Shown: piece by piece, positions 38,156-45,456 of the stretch
Layout: each line of letters starts with the position of its first letter
How positions within the stretch are numbered: position 1 is the stretch's first letter
IMG/VR virus record: IMGVR_UViG_3300030202_001666
Location: 1-64,000 of that record
Length of the DNA stretch: 64,000 bases
Strand: one strand, 5' to 3'
Source: a virus
Made by a program: the position numbers and the translations under genes
The notes under the pieces: model-generated
Told to the model about the DNA's origin: nothing
Database searches by the model: none
The model's input: only the letters and a program-made list of their open reading frames with translations

Positions 38156-39781
38156 TTATTTTTTAGTTTCTTCTCTATTTCCAATACGTGCATGTGTAAC
38201 AATTGCGTTAGTGCTTAGTATTGTTGTTGCTACAGAAACTGCATTAATAAGTGCATTCTTTGTAACCTTTAATGGATCAATGATTCCCATTTTGAACATA
38301 TCTCCATACTCTTCGTTCTTAACATCATAACCGTAGTTCTTTGTTCCGTAAGGACCTACGCCTAAATTTAATGTTACTGACTCAATATCTTTTCCTGCAT
38401 TAATTAATATTTGGTGCAGTGGTGATCTTATTGCTTCACATATTATATCTACTGCTGCATTGTAATCTTCATTGTCTGATCTATCTGCATCTAAGTCAAC
38501 AGCTATTTTCCATAATGCTAATCCACCCCCAGGTATTATACCTTCTTCAAGAGCTGAACGAACAGCACACACCGAGTCATCGACTCGGTCAAATTTTTCT
38601 TTTTGTTCAACGTCAGAGTTTCCACCTACATATATACAACCGATAGCTCCAGCTAAACTTGCTATTCTTTGATTTATAAATTCAATCTCTGCTGGTCCAG
38701 TACAATTACTTTGGTATTCCTTCAGTTCTTGAATACGATTATCAATCTCTTCAGTTAGTGCAGCGTGTTTGATAATAACAGATGAGTTCTTTCCTACTAT
38801 TATTTTATCTGCGTATCCAAGATCAGATGGTTGTATTAAACTTAAATCGTCCCCAGTTTTTTCTGAATAGTATTTTGCTCCAACAGATATTGCAATGTCT
38901 TGCATTAGTTCATGTTGTTTATATCCGAAGTTAGGAGGGATGATGTTACACAACTTTAATCCGTTTCGCATAACATTCGCGGCTAAAGTATTTATAACAT
39001 TAGTGGAACACGTTCCAATAATTAATAGCTTTTGGTTTTTTTGAATGATTGGTTTTAAAACATTTTCGATTTGTAGTATGTTACTAATCTCAGTATCACA
39101 AACTAATACTTTCACATCTTCCAATATACATTCGTCTTTACGTTGGTTATTTATAAATAGGTTTGAAGTGTAACCTCTATCAATTCTAATTCCGTTTGTT
39201 ACTTCCGCGTATGTCTCGGCATTCATAGATTTTTCTACAGTAACAATTCCACTATGACCAACACGGTTGTATGCATCAGAAATAATCTTACCAATTTCTT
39301 TATCACCGTTGGCAGATATAGAAGCAACATCTAATAGTCGAGACTTAGTAATCTTCTTTGATTGTTTTTTTAATTTCGCTAATACTTCCTGGGTTAATTT
39401 ATTTATATGTTTTATAACTTCAGTAACATTATGTTTTGGTTTTAAAATTTTATCCCCAGCTTTAATAATGTTTTCAGTTAACACAATTGCAGTAGTCGTT
39501 CCATCACCCGCAACATTGGCAGTACGAAGTGCTGCATCCTTCATCATTTGGATTGCTAAGTTTTCTACGGCATCATCTAAGTATACCGAGTGTGCAACTG
39601 TGACTCCGTCTTTAGTAATTGTTATTCCCGCTAAGTGATCTGTGGATTCTATTAGTACAGTTTTCCCGCGTGGGCCGAGTGTACTCTTTACGGCTTTAGA
39701 AATTTTAGAGATTCCTGAAATTAATTTTTCTCGCCCTTCCTTACCGAAGTCGAGATTCTTTGGTATATATCCTTGTGACAT
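38156..39781 (-). CDS. groEL: Chaperonin GroEL
   Basis: 541 residues, full length for GroEL. Nucleotide site: TLGPRGK (34-40), TKDG (56-59, equivalent to E. coli D52), AGDGTTTA (91-98, D87 equivalent) and RVDDSVCAVRSALEEGIIPG (D398 equivalent present). GroES/substrate-binding apical segment: RGYTSNLFIN where E. coli has RGYLSPYFIN, so one of the aromatic contact residues is replaced by Leu. The C-terminal GGM tail is missing; it ends HARIGNREETKK. Active ATPase expected. Has its own TATATTTG promoter. Few phages carry a full GroEL. Confidence 0.95.
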   Translation of the reverse strand: MSQGYIPKNLDFGKEGREKLISGISKISKAVKSTLGPRGKTVLIESTDHLAGITITKDGVTVAHSVYLDDAVENLAIQMMKDAALRTANVAGDGTTTAIVLTENIIKAGDKILKPKHNVTEVIKHINKLTQEVLAKLKKQSKKITKSRLLDVASISANGDKEIGKIISDAYNRVGHSGIVTVEKSMNAETYAEVTNGIRIDRGYTSNLFINNQRKDECILEDVKVLVCDTEISNILQIENVLKPIIQKNQKLLIIGTCSTNVINTLAANVMRNGLKLCNIIPPNFGYKQHELMQDIAISVGAKYYSEKTGDDLSLIQPSDLGYADKIIVGKNSSVIIKHAALTEEIDNRIQELKEYQSNCTGPAEIEFINQRIASLAGAIGCIYVGGNSDVEQKEKFDRVDDSVCAVRSALEEGIIPGGGLALWKIAVDLDADRSDNEDYNAAVDIICEAIRSPLHQILINAGKDIESVTLNLGVGPYGTKNYGYDVKNEEYGDMFKMGIIDPLKVTKNALINAVSVATTILSTNAIVTHARIGNREETKK

Positions 39782-39810
39782 TATAGTGAAATTAATTTAA
39801 ATTAGTTAAG

Positions 39811-39818
39811 CAAATATA
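39811..39818 (-). promoter_or_regulatory. Candidate promoter -7 box for groEL (TATATTTG)
   Basis: Minus-strand TATATTTG in the groEL leader, 29 bases before its ATG, matching TAnnTTTG. It sits downstream of a terminator (40038-40067), which isolates it from the gene above. No TTG -33 seen. Confidence 0.45.
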
Positions 39819-39930
39819 TAAAATATAATTTACTCTTTGTGTTTGTTATGTTTGTTTTTTTTTATTTATATAGATATATATATTTATTAACACATATATA
39901 TATTTATCCCTACTCTTTTTATTATTAAAA

Positions 39931-39945
39931 TGAGCATTTTGAACA
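39931..39945 (+). promoter_or_regulatory. Paired TGARCA site (TGAGCA-TTT-TGAACA)
   Basis: Two TGARCA half-repeats with a 9-bp period. The same arrangement occurs at 48186-48200 (TGAACA-TTT-TGAACA) and inverted at 48096-48110 (TGAGCA-CAA-TGAACA). All three lie in intergenic regions. Possible iteron or repressor site. Confidence 0.4.
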
Positions 39946-40003
39946 TAAATAAAATAAAGTATTGATTATCAGTTATTTAACTTGTGTTCGTTTTAAATAA
40001 AAT

Positions 40004-40019
40004 AAACACAACTGTGTTT
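40004..40019. promoter_or_regulatory. Perfect inverted repeat AAACACA-AC-TGTGTTT
   Basis: Seven-bp arms with a 2-bp spacer in the AT-rich control region. The symmetry suggests a dimeric DNA-binding protein site. Upstream sequence AAATAAAATAAACACAA recurs before the primase gene at about 48.25 kb. Confidence 0.4.
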
Positions 40020-40037
40020 GATACAAACATTAATTAC

Positions 40038-40067
40038 AAAAAAAAAGGAAGCTCAACATGAACCTCC
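40038..40067 (-). terminator. Rho-independent terminator before groEL
   Basis: On the minus strand GGAGGTTCA pairs with TGAGCTTCC (9 bp with two G-U) around a TGT loop, followed by at least nine Ts. It ends the transcript of the 71-aa gene and separates it from groEL. Confidence 0.7.
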
Positions 40068-40105
40068 TCTTTTCGCATGATCAAAACAGAACAATCGGGA
40101 AAGTT

Positions 40106-40321
40106 TTAAAACTCGTAAATATCTTTGTCACCATCCATTCGCATCTTGGCTCTTTCGATACCATCTGCTATACAGTCGATCTTGTATTGTTTTTTCATTT
40201 GCTGTCTATACATAGCAGCTTGTTCAATACCAGACTTACCTGGTGCAAGTTGATAGTTTACCAGTCTGCCGTCTTTGATGTATAATCCATCGCTAACTTG
40301 AAATGCTTTTTTTAGTGCCAT
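40106..40321 (-). CDS. Small conserved-looking protein (71 aa)
   Basis: MALKKAFQVSDGLYIKDGRL, VNYQLAPGKSGIEQAAMYRQ, then QMKKQYKIDCIADGIERAKM. A-rich start region typical of Bacteroidota. First gene of the leftward block, followed by a terminator, so it is probably transcribed alone. An imperfect TATCTTTA box lies upstream (40336-40343 region). Not recognised. Confidence 0.6.
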   Translation of the reverse strand: MALKKAFQVSDGLYIKDGRLVNYQLAPGKSGIEQAAMYRQQMKKQYKIDCIADGIERAKMRMDGDKDIYEF

Positions 40322-40574
40322 AGTTTTTATTTTTTGTAAAGATAATAAATTTTTTTCAGATATGTTGGGGTTGAGGGTTATGGGGGGTTATACGTTGCAC
40401 ACCCCTAAAACTAAAATCGATTTTTTTTTCGCCTTCGAGAACATTTCCAAATTTTTTTTGCAGATTTTTTCAGAATTTAGGAGGGGGTACACCTATCCTC
40501 CTTGCCTTCCCTCTTGATATGTATATGCATTGCTCTTATCGTTTGTTATATGTGTAGAATAGTACGTTAAAATG

Positions 40575-40600
40575 TACCTTCCCCCACATACCTTCCCCCA
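40575..40600. repeat. Direct repeat TACCTTCCCCCA x2
   Basis: TACCTTCCCCCA at 40575-40586 and 40589-40600, separated by CA. Strand-asymmetric C runs in an AT-rich genome. A related CTTGCCTTCCCTC lies at about 40501. Possible origin or protein-binding element. Confidence 0.5.
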
Positions 40601-40781
40601 ATAAAAGTAAAGAGAGACAGAGAGACATCTCTTAACCCCTCAACGAGTCCACCAAATAGTAAACGTTTCACCCTCAAAATATGTACGTGTTTGTAATGAC
40701 ATAATCCACTGATCCCCAGGTTAATAGCAAAGAGAAAAATCGCAGCTTTTGGAGTGCAAATAGTCATCTGACGAGAAGGCG

Positions 40782-40813
40782 TTTGCATATGTGATAAATT
40801 ATACGTAAATTAG
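40782..40813 (+). promoter_or_regulatory. Candidate early promoter (TTTG-N20-TAAATTAG)
   Basis: TTTG at 40782-40785, a 20-bp spacer, and TAAATTAG at 40806-40813, one mismatch from TAnnTTTG. It lies 30 bases before the first early gene. Spacing fits Bacteroidota promoters. Confidence 0.42.
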
Positions 40814-40842
40814 CATTATATTAATAATTAAATAATAATAAA

Positions 40843-41190
40843 ATGAACACAAAAAACACGTTAGAAATAACACAAAATCAAACAAGCGTTAAACACGCAA
40901 ATGACTATGCATTCGTTGAATCAGAAGCTATCATCAAATTCAATTATTACGCTAACAATTTTCACTATGATTTCATCCAATTAGTTTGGGGTGAGGATAC
41001 AAGTTTATCCAACCACCTACAATCAAAGTGGGATGTATTAGTGTCACAATTGACTAATGCAAGAAAAGAGTCAGACAATAGATTCGTAACGAATTTAACT
41101 GGAACGACTTTGTTCTACAAGTTCTATATGATGCTTGATACCTACAACAAGTACAAATTAAATAACTTTATTCTTAACTCTAAAATTTAA
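40843..41190 (+). CDS. First early gene, hypothetical protein
   Basis: 115 residues: MNTKNTLEITQNQTSVKHAN, then AIIKFNYYANNFHYDFIQLV, WGEDTSLSNHLQSKWDVLV and LFYKFYMMLDTYNKYKLNNF. Helical, aromatic, no recognisable family. Being first after the early promoter it may be a host-takeover protein; this is inference from position only. A TGAACA overlaps its start codon. Confidence 0.65.
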   Translation: MNTKNTLEITQNQTSVKHANDYAFVESEAIIKFNYYANNFHYDFIQLVWGEDTSLSNHLQSKWDVLVSQLTNARKESDNRFVTNLTGTTLFYKFYMMLDTYNKYKLNNFILNSKI

Positions 41191-41195
41191 TAATT

Positions 41196-41762
41196 ATGAA
41201 AACTATAAAACACACAATATTCAAACAATTATCAGTAAACTTCGGTTTCCAAAAATTCACTCGTAGAGATATCCAAAAAGCAATTTGGATTGCTCAAAAC
41301 AAGGACATCAAAACATTCGTGCTCAGACAAGGTTACTACGCAATCAATATTCAAAACTGGGTAGAGTATGAAAAACTACTTGAAAGAGTAGGAAGAGGAG
41401 TGTATGTGTTAACAGATAACGGATATAGATTCGGTAAAGGCACATATAAACAAGGCGTAAAACTCATCCGTAAAATCAATCAAGACAGAAAGGATGCGAG
41501 AGCAAAAGCGAGAGAGGAACGTAACAATCTACCTCACATTAAACACGCAAAACAATTTCAACATTTCGTTGGAAAGACAATTGTTTCTGTGAGATATGCA
41601 ACTCCAATTGAATGTTCAGAATTAGGTTGGAACAAATCGCCAATTGTATTTCACTTGTCAGATGGTACAACTATGTTTCCTCAATGCGATGATGAAGGAA
41701 ATGATGGTGGTGCAATGGCAATCCAAAAATTCAACGAATGGGATGTAGCATACACGATTTAG
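41196..41762 (+). CDS. Early protein with winged-helix-like N-terminus, unknown function
   Basis: 188 residues. N-terminal FGFQKFTRRDIQKAIWIAQN plus GRGVYVLTDNGYRFGKGTYK is a helix-turn-strand pattern of a winged helix. A basic linker (NQDRKDARAKAREERNNLPH) follows. The C-terminal GKTIVSVRYATPIECSELGW then VFHLSDGTTMFPQCDDEGND is a separate small domain that I recall at the end of other phage proteins. May bind DNA. Confidence 0.6.
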   Translation: MKTIKHTIFKQLSVNFGFQKFTRRDIQKAIWIAQNKDIKTFVLRQGYYAINIQNWVEYEKLLERVGRGVYVLTDNGYRFGKGTYKQGVKLIRKINQDRKDARAKAREERNNLPHIKHAKQFQHFVGKTIVSVRYATPIECSELGWNKSPIVFHLSDGTTMFPQCDDEGNDGGAMAIQKFNEWDVAYTI

Positions 41763-41788
41763 TTAACTGATGATTCCTTAAGGATGAA

Positions 41789-41804
41789 ACGCACTTCGGT
41801 GCGT
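41789..41804 (+). terminator. Stable UUCG hairpin (ACGCAC-TTCG-GTGCGT)
   Basis: Six-bp stem closed by a C(UUCG)G tetraloop, one of the most stable RNA hairpins, between two early genes. A CCTTAAGG palindrome precedes it. No T run follows, so it is probably an mRNA-processing or stability element rather than a full terminator. Confidence 0.5.
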
Positions 41805-41837
41805 ATTAACTTAATAATAATTAAAAACAATACAATT

Positions 41838-42317
41838 ATGGGACAATATTTTAAAGTCGTAAACAAAACCAAGAAAGAGTATTTATCTCCTTACACTTTC
41901 GGTAATGGTGCAAAAATGTGGGAGATAGTTGCAAGTGGCAAAGGAGTTCTACAAGGACTCGGATTATTACTTGCCGAAGGACACTACATTGATGGTGATG
42001 AAACTCCAACGCATAAATCTCTAATAGGTAGATGGGTTGGTGATTCAATAACTATGGTTGGTGATTATGCTAAGAGTGAATTGTATCACAAATGTGAGAA
42101 GTCACCTTACAAAGACATCTCAATGGATGTAGCGAGAGAGTTGTACAAAGACTCTTGGATTGGTAATCAAAAGAGAAAGTATTGTAAAGAACACGGAACT
42201 CAATGGTTCTTTGGTGATGAAAAAGATTTGATGTTGGAACTATTTCCACTTGAATGTCACGAAGGTGATTTGAGACAGAAGTTTGACTTTGTTGAAAAAG
42301 AACAATCTGATGAGTAA
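41838..42317 (+). CDS. Conserved hypothetical protein (MGQYFKVVN type)
   Basis: 159 residues from the ATG at 41838; an upstream ATG at 41784 lies before the hairpin and gives poor sequence. Pattern MGQYFKVVNKTKKEYLSPYT, LGLLLAEGHYIDGDETPTHK, then IGRWVGDSITMVGDYAKSEL. The GQYxKxVN...GRW.GD.I...GDY pattern recurs in phage and bacterial hypotheticals, function unknown. Confidence 0.68.
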   Translation: MGQYFKVVNKTKKEYLSPYTFGNGAKMWEIVASGKGVLQGLGLLLAEGHYIDGDETPTHKSLIGRWVGDSITMVGDYAKSELYHKCEKSPYKDISMDVARELYKDSWIGNQKRKYCKEHGTQWFFGDEKDLMLELFPLECHEGDLRQKFDFVEKEQSDE

Positions 42318-42336
42318 AGGTTTAAACACCTACGAA

Positions 42337-42356
42337 ACTCCCATTGATTTGGGAGT
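42337..42356 (+). terminator. Hairpin ACTCCCA-TTGATT-TGGGAGT
   Basis: Perfect 7-bp stem, then AATTGTTTAAT, between the MGQYF gene and the next. A weak intrinsic terminator or attenuator on the plus strand. Confidence 0.5.
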
Positions 42357-42382
42357 AATTGTTTAATATAAAATATAATAAA

Positions 42383-42832
42383 ATGAAACACATTGAAACG
42401 CTTAAAGAACAACTTGATATAGTTGTGAATAAAGCATACACGGAAATCCTTGATGATTATCCTACTGACCAACGAGAGCAACTACCTCATAGTTTTGAAG
42501 AGTTGCACGAACAATGCGATGCAAATGAATACATCGCAGATTACATCGCAGATTTGACTGGTGACATAGGTAATTATTTAATCTCTGAAATTAATATACG
42601 ACTCAAAGCTGAGGATAGATCCAAATATAAACGGACAACAAAGCAAGTGATAGCAGAACAACAAGCTATCAATAGAAAGCTAAGGGATAAAGAAAATCCA
42701 GGAGAAGAAAAGATGGATTTAATAGAAGCAATCAGATATGAATTGAAAGAGTATGGTTGGGATTGTCAAACATCTAATCCACCAAGTCCATTTGAATTCA
42801 TTAGAAAAATAGATAACATAATAAATAAATAA
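42383..42832 (+). CDS. Hypothetical helical early protein
   Basis: 149 residues from the ATG at 42383, preceded by an A/T-rich leader. MKHIETLKEQLDIVVNKAYT, then HEQCDANEYIADYIADLTGD and a charged helix (TTKQVIAEQQAINRKLRDKE). No motif recognised. Just before a conserved 65-aa gene. Confidence 0.6.
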   Translation: MKHIETLKEQLDIVVNKAYTEILDDYPTDQREQLPHSFEELHEQCDANEYIADYIADLTGDIGNYLISEINIRLKAEDRSKYKRTTKQVIAEQQAINRKLRDKENPGEEKMDLIEAIRYELKEYGWDCQTSNPPSPFEFIRKIDNIINK

Positions 42833-42833
42833 T

Positions 42834-43031
42834 ATGGCAAATTTAAGTTATTGCAGATTTCAAAATACTGCACGAGATTTAAGTGATTGCGTTGAAGCAA
42901 TCGACAATCACGAAATTGACATTGAAACAATTAGTGATAGTGAAATAGAAGGACTACGTTGCTTACTGATTCTGGCAAGGGAAGTTCTGGATAGAGAAAC
43001 AGAAATAGAATCAATAATCGAAAACACATAA
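42834..43031 (+). CDS. Small conserved phage protein (MANLSYCRF)
   Basis: 65 residues: MANLSYCRFQNTARDLSDCV, then EAIDNHEIDIETISDSEIEG and a helical end. The MANLSYCRFQNT..DL.DC pattern is found in many phages. Function unknown. One base after the previous gene. Confidence 0.7.
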   Translation: MANLSYCRFQNTARDLSDCVEAIDNHEIDIETISDSEIEGLRCLLILAREVLDRETEIESIIENT

Positions 43032-43033
43032 TT

Positions 43034-43156
43034 ATGAAAGATATGATTAAGTATATTAAAGAGAATCCGACTGATGCACTTTGCGACATCGCATTCCTTT
43101 TAATATTAGGGCTTATATTTTATGTAAGCATTTGGACATTCTGTCCTTGTCCTTAA
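43034..43156 (+). CDS. Small single-span membrane protein (40 aa)
   Basis: ATG at 43034-43036: MKDMIKYIKENPTDALCDIA, then FLLILGLIFYVSIWTFCPCP. The second half is one membrane helix with a Cys-Pro-Cys-Pro end. Two bases after the previous gene, so coupled. Could act at the host membrane. Not recognised. Confidence 0.6.
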   Translation: MKDMIKYIKENPTDALCDIAFLLILGLIFYVSIWTFCPCP

Positions 43157-43220
43157 CGATATTCGTTAAACACCCTCGCCTCCTCTCATTAATTTGTTAG
43201 GGGGTTTTGGTGGTAGAGGG
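43153..43220 (+). terminator. Terminator-like element with GGGGTTTTGGTGG tail
   Basis: A TTAACGA-TAT-TCGTTAA hairpin (43153-43169), then a C-rich stretch and GGGGTTTTGGTGGTAGAGGG (43201-43220). The last 20-mer recurs with one change at 44673-44692, where it follows a clear hairpin. Probably a partial terminator. Confidence 0.45.
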
Positions 43221-43250
43221 CTATTCCTCGCACAATTAAAATTAAATAAA

Positions 43251-43430
43251 ATGATAACAGAAACTTTAAAACAATTTTTAAAAGATGATTTAGTAAAATT
43301 AGATTATCATACAAACGAACTAATAGATAATCTAATAGTAAGAGGTGTTGATCAAGAATTTAAAAAAGATATTGAACAAATACAACAAATTCTTAACTAT
43401 TGGCATCAACACTTAAAAAATATAAAATAA
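43251..43430 (+). CDS. Small helical protein (59 aa)
   Basis: ATG at 43251 chosen since the 57 bases before it in frame are the terminator-like element. MITETLKQFLKDDLVKLDYH, then TNELIDNLIVRGVDQEFKKD and a helical end. Not recognised. Confidence 0.55.
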   Translation: MITETLKQFLKDDLVKLDYHTNELIDNLIVRGVDQEFKKDIEQIQQILNYWHQHLKNIK

Positions 43431-43445
43431 TTAAATTAAATAGAT

Positions 43446-44114
43446 ATGAAAATTTTAGAACTATTCAGTGGTTCACGTAGTTTAGGAAAATCGGCAGAAG
43501 CAAGAGGACACAAAGTGTTTTCCTCAGATTTCCAGGAGTTCCCAAACACCGATTATGTTGTAGACATTTTAGAGTTCAATCCAAAGAAAGTTCCGTTCAA
43601 AAGAGTGGATATGATTTGGGCATCACCACCTTGTGAAAGTTTCAGTGTTGCTTCAATTGGAAGACATTGGATTAAAGGTGAAGTGTTTACACCAAAAACT
43701 GACAATGCAAAATTAGGTATTCAATTACTAATGAAAACTATGGAGTTGATTGAGTACTATAAAAAGAAAAATCCAAACCTAATTTGGTACGTGGAAAACC
43801 CACGTGGAAAAATGAGAAAATCTCCTCACTGGTCAGAAATAGAACATAAATTAAATGGGGTTACTTACTGCCAATATGGTGACACAAGAATGAAACCAAC
43901 AGACATTTGGAATAATAATCCTATGTGGATTTCACGACCAATGTGTAAGAACGGAAGCCCTTGTCATACTCCAGCTCCACGTGGATCTTCGACTGGGACT
44001 CAAGGAATTAAGTCCTATTATGACAAGAGTAAAATCCCATCAGAACTTTGTGATGAGGTAATTGAAGCGACAGAAAGATTGTATAATCGTGTCTATTTAT
44101 ATGACACATTTTAA
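43446..44114 (+). CDS. Small C5-cytosine methyltransferase-like protein
   Basis: 222 residues. Motif I ILELFSGSRSLGKSAEARGH (3-22), SAM-site SSD (26-28), catalytic motif IV ASPPCESFSVAS (59-70; Cys63) and ENPRGKMRKSP (117-127). The target-recognition part is very short and the C-terminal motifs IX-X are not evident. A phage family of compact methylases. Cys is present, so it may be active. Host-defence evasion is the likely use. Confidence 0.78.
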   Translation: MKILELFSGSRSLGKSAEARGHKVFSSDFQEFPNTDYVVDILEFNPKKVPFKRVDMIWASPPCESFSVASIGRHWIKGEVFTPKTDNAKLGIQLLMKTMELIEYYKKKNPNLIWYVENPRGKMRKSPHWSEIEHKLNGVTYCQYGDTRMKPTDIWNNNPMWISRPMCKNGSPCHTPAPRGSSTGTQGIKSYYDKSKIPSELCDEVIEATERLYNRVYLYDTF

Positions 44115-44126
44115 AATAATAACAAC

Positions 44127-44324
44127 ATGAAAATAATAAATGAAACAAACGTTAAACGCAAAAAATATATAGTAGAATTTTGGTTTCTACATTTTATTGG
44201 TGATGAAGATTGTGGCTACGACTATGACCGAGTTGAAGTTGAAGCCATCAGTCCACGCCAAGCGATTCTCAAAGCTGAACAATTAGCTCCCAGGGGTGCT
44301 AAAAAATTTGAGATCGTGGAGTAA
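44127..44324 (+). CDS. Small hypothetical protein (65 aa)
   Basis: MKIINETNVKRKKYIVEFWF, LHFIGDEDCGYDYDRVEVEA, then RQAILKAEQLAPRGAKKFEI. Looks like a compact beta-alpha-beta protein. No family recognised. Follows the small methylase by 12 bases. Confidence 0.6.
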   Translation: MKIINETNVKRKKYIVEFWFLHFIGDEDCGYDYDRVEVEAISPRQAILKAEQLAPRGAKKFEIVE

Positions 44325-44351
44325 TGATTAGGAATTATCAATAAAATTATA

Positions 44352-44359
44352 TAAATTTG
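44352..44359 (+). promoter_or_regulatory. Candidate promoter -7 box (TAAATTTG)
   Basis: TAAATTTG matches TAnnTTTG in the 67-bp gap before the acidic 78-aa gene, 33 bases from its ATG. No obvious TTG -33. Confidence 0.4.
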
Positions 44360-44391
44360 TACAATAATTAAATAAACTTAAATTAAATAAT

Positions 44392-44628
44392 ATGGCATAC
44401 AATGAAGAGTGGCGACTTAACGCAAGAGACAGAGATGAAAATGAAAATGAAGACATAATGATGCAATATCATAGTATGGTTTTCAGTAAATTTTTAGAAT
44501 CTATGACTAACCCAAAGCCAGACAGCTCTGGTAAACCACCAAAAGATACTGAAGAAGAAGAAGACAAAGACAAGACAATCCCTTGGGGAAAAAATGGGGA
44601 AGAACCACCCCTCTTTATTGGTTCGTAA
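44392..44628 (+). CDS. Small acidic protein (78 aa)
   Basis: MAYNEEWRLNARDRDENENE, helix DIMMQYHSMVFSKFLES, then a Pro/Glu/Asp-rich tail (KDTEEEEDKDKTIPWGKNGE). Acidic DNA-mimic or anti-defence character is possible from composition, but no family is recognised. Followed by a good terminator. Confidence 0.58.
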   Translation: MAYNEEWRLNARDRDENENEDIMMQYHSMVFSKFLESMTNPKPDSSGKPPKDTEEEEDKDKTIPWGKNGEEPPLFIGS

Positions 44629-44654
44629 TAATTGTGTGTTTTGTTTGTCCAAGA

Positions 44655-44680
44655 CCTCACTATGAAAATAGTGGGGTTTT
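44655..44680 (+). terminator. Rho-independent terminator with GAAA loop
   Basis: CCTCACTAT-GAAA-ATAGTGGGG (9-bp stem, one G-U, GNRA loop) followed by TTTT and then GGTGGTAGGGGG. Lies after the acidic 78-aa gene. Confidence 0.65.
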
Positions 44681-44717
44681 GGTGGTAGGGGGTGGAAGGT
44701 AATAGTACCTAAAATTA

Positions 44718-44927
44718 ATGGGTGAAAGACATCCTAATATTAAATGTTACCACCCCCAAAAATTTAAACTTATGTTAAGAACAACTGAAGTAAAAATAAT
44801 AACCGATAAGACAAAAGTTAATCCTTATGGTTTACATTATCTGTATGATGATATTGTAGTGTGGCATGAATCAGAAAGTGCCAGGTCAAAGAAAATTTCT
44901 GAAGAACGTTTAAAAATAGTATTATGA
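44718..44927 (+). CDS. Small hypothetical protein (69 aa)
   Basis: MGERHPNIKCYHPQKFKLML, then RTTEVKIITDKTKVNPYGLH and a helical end. An alternative start at 44772 (MLRTTEVKII) would give 51 aa with a more usual A/T-rich leader. Stop overlaps the next start in ATGA. Not recognised. Confidence 0.5.
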   Translation: MGERHPNIKCYHPQKFKLMLRTTEVKIITDKTKVNPYGLHYLYDDIVVWHESESARSKKISEERLKIVL

Positions 44928-45031
44928 ATCAAGGTCGAAGCCCTAAACAACAAAAAACAAATGAGCAGATGGCTTTTATGAGTTTCTGTGGTTTGTTTAT
45001 ATGTATAATTTATTTAATTTTAACGCAATGA
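44924..45031 (+). CDS. Tiny membrane protein (35 aa)
   Basis: ATG at 44924-44926: MNQGRSPKQQKTNEQMAFMS, then FCGLFICIIYLILTQ, one membrane span after a polar start. Overlaps both neighbours by 4 bases (ATGA on each side), strong sign of translational coupling. Function unknown. Confidence 0.6.
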   Translation: MNQGRSPKQQKTNEQMAFMSFCGLFICIIYLILTQ

Positions 45032-45456
45032 AAAACGAGAAAAGTAAATATTATTATGATACTGAAAGAAACAAATCATATGAGTGGGTTACAACTGCAA
45101 CGGATGGTGAGTTTGGTAAATTAGTTGAAAAAACTAACTCAAGATCAACGATAGAAGTTATTGATGCAGTTACCCTGGAAGTCTCAGATTTGCTTAAAAA
45201 AAAGAATAAAGATTATGGCGACACTGCCAACAATCCACCACAAATTTTTAGTAAACTAACTGCAAAAGAAGGAATCTTGGCACGTATAGATGATAAGCTG
45301 AGTAGAATAAAAAAAATTGGATTTGATAATCCAACAGATTCTGAAGATACTTTAAAGGATCTTATTGGATATCTTATATTATTAAAAGTACAAATAGAAA
45401 AAGAAAAGGACGTGATTCGTAAAAGAATTATCGACTCTAAACCTAAAATTAAATGA
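45028..45456 (+). CDS. Nucleotide modification-associated domain 1 (DUF1599, MazG-like) protein
   Basis: 142 residues from the ATG at 45028, coupled to the tiny membrane gene. Family core: KKNKDYGDTANNPPQIFS (about residues 58-75), ILARIDDKLSRIKK, and EDTLKDLIGYLILLKVQIEK with conserved D and E for metal. The Nmad1 family is associated with nucleotide modification or pool control in phages. Stop/start overlaps DnaA-like gene by 4 bases. Confidence 0.75.
   Translation: MKNEKSKYYYDTERNKSYEWVTTATDGEFGKLVEKTNSRSTIEVIDAVTLEVSDLLKKKNKDYGDTANNPPQIFSKLTAKEGILARIDDKLSRIKKIGFDNPTDSEDTLKDLIGYLILLKVQIEKEKDVIRKRIIDSKPKIK

Larger units (their letters stand above)
40322..40842. other. Divergent control region, no convincing gene
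   Basis: 520 bases between the leftward and rightward blocks. It contains T-rich and G-rich runs (GGGG, GGG, GGGGGG at 40367-40387), an AGGAGG/CCTCCT inverted repeat (40479-40502), a 12-bp direct repeat (40575-40600) and a promoter candidate at the right end. The one reverse frame here (40567-40788) has no codon pattern like the neighbours. Candidate replication origin or master promoter region. Confidence 0.55.

Noticed and set aside
40567-40788. 73-codon reverse frame in the control region
   Set aside because: No A/T-rich leader, unusual composition compared with real genes here, and it lies across the tandem repeat and GC runs.
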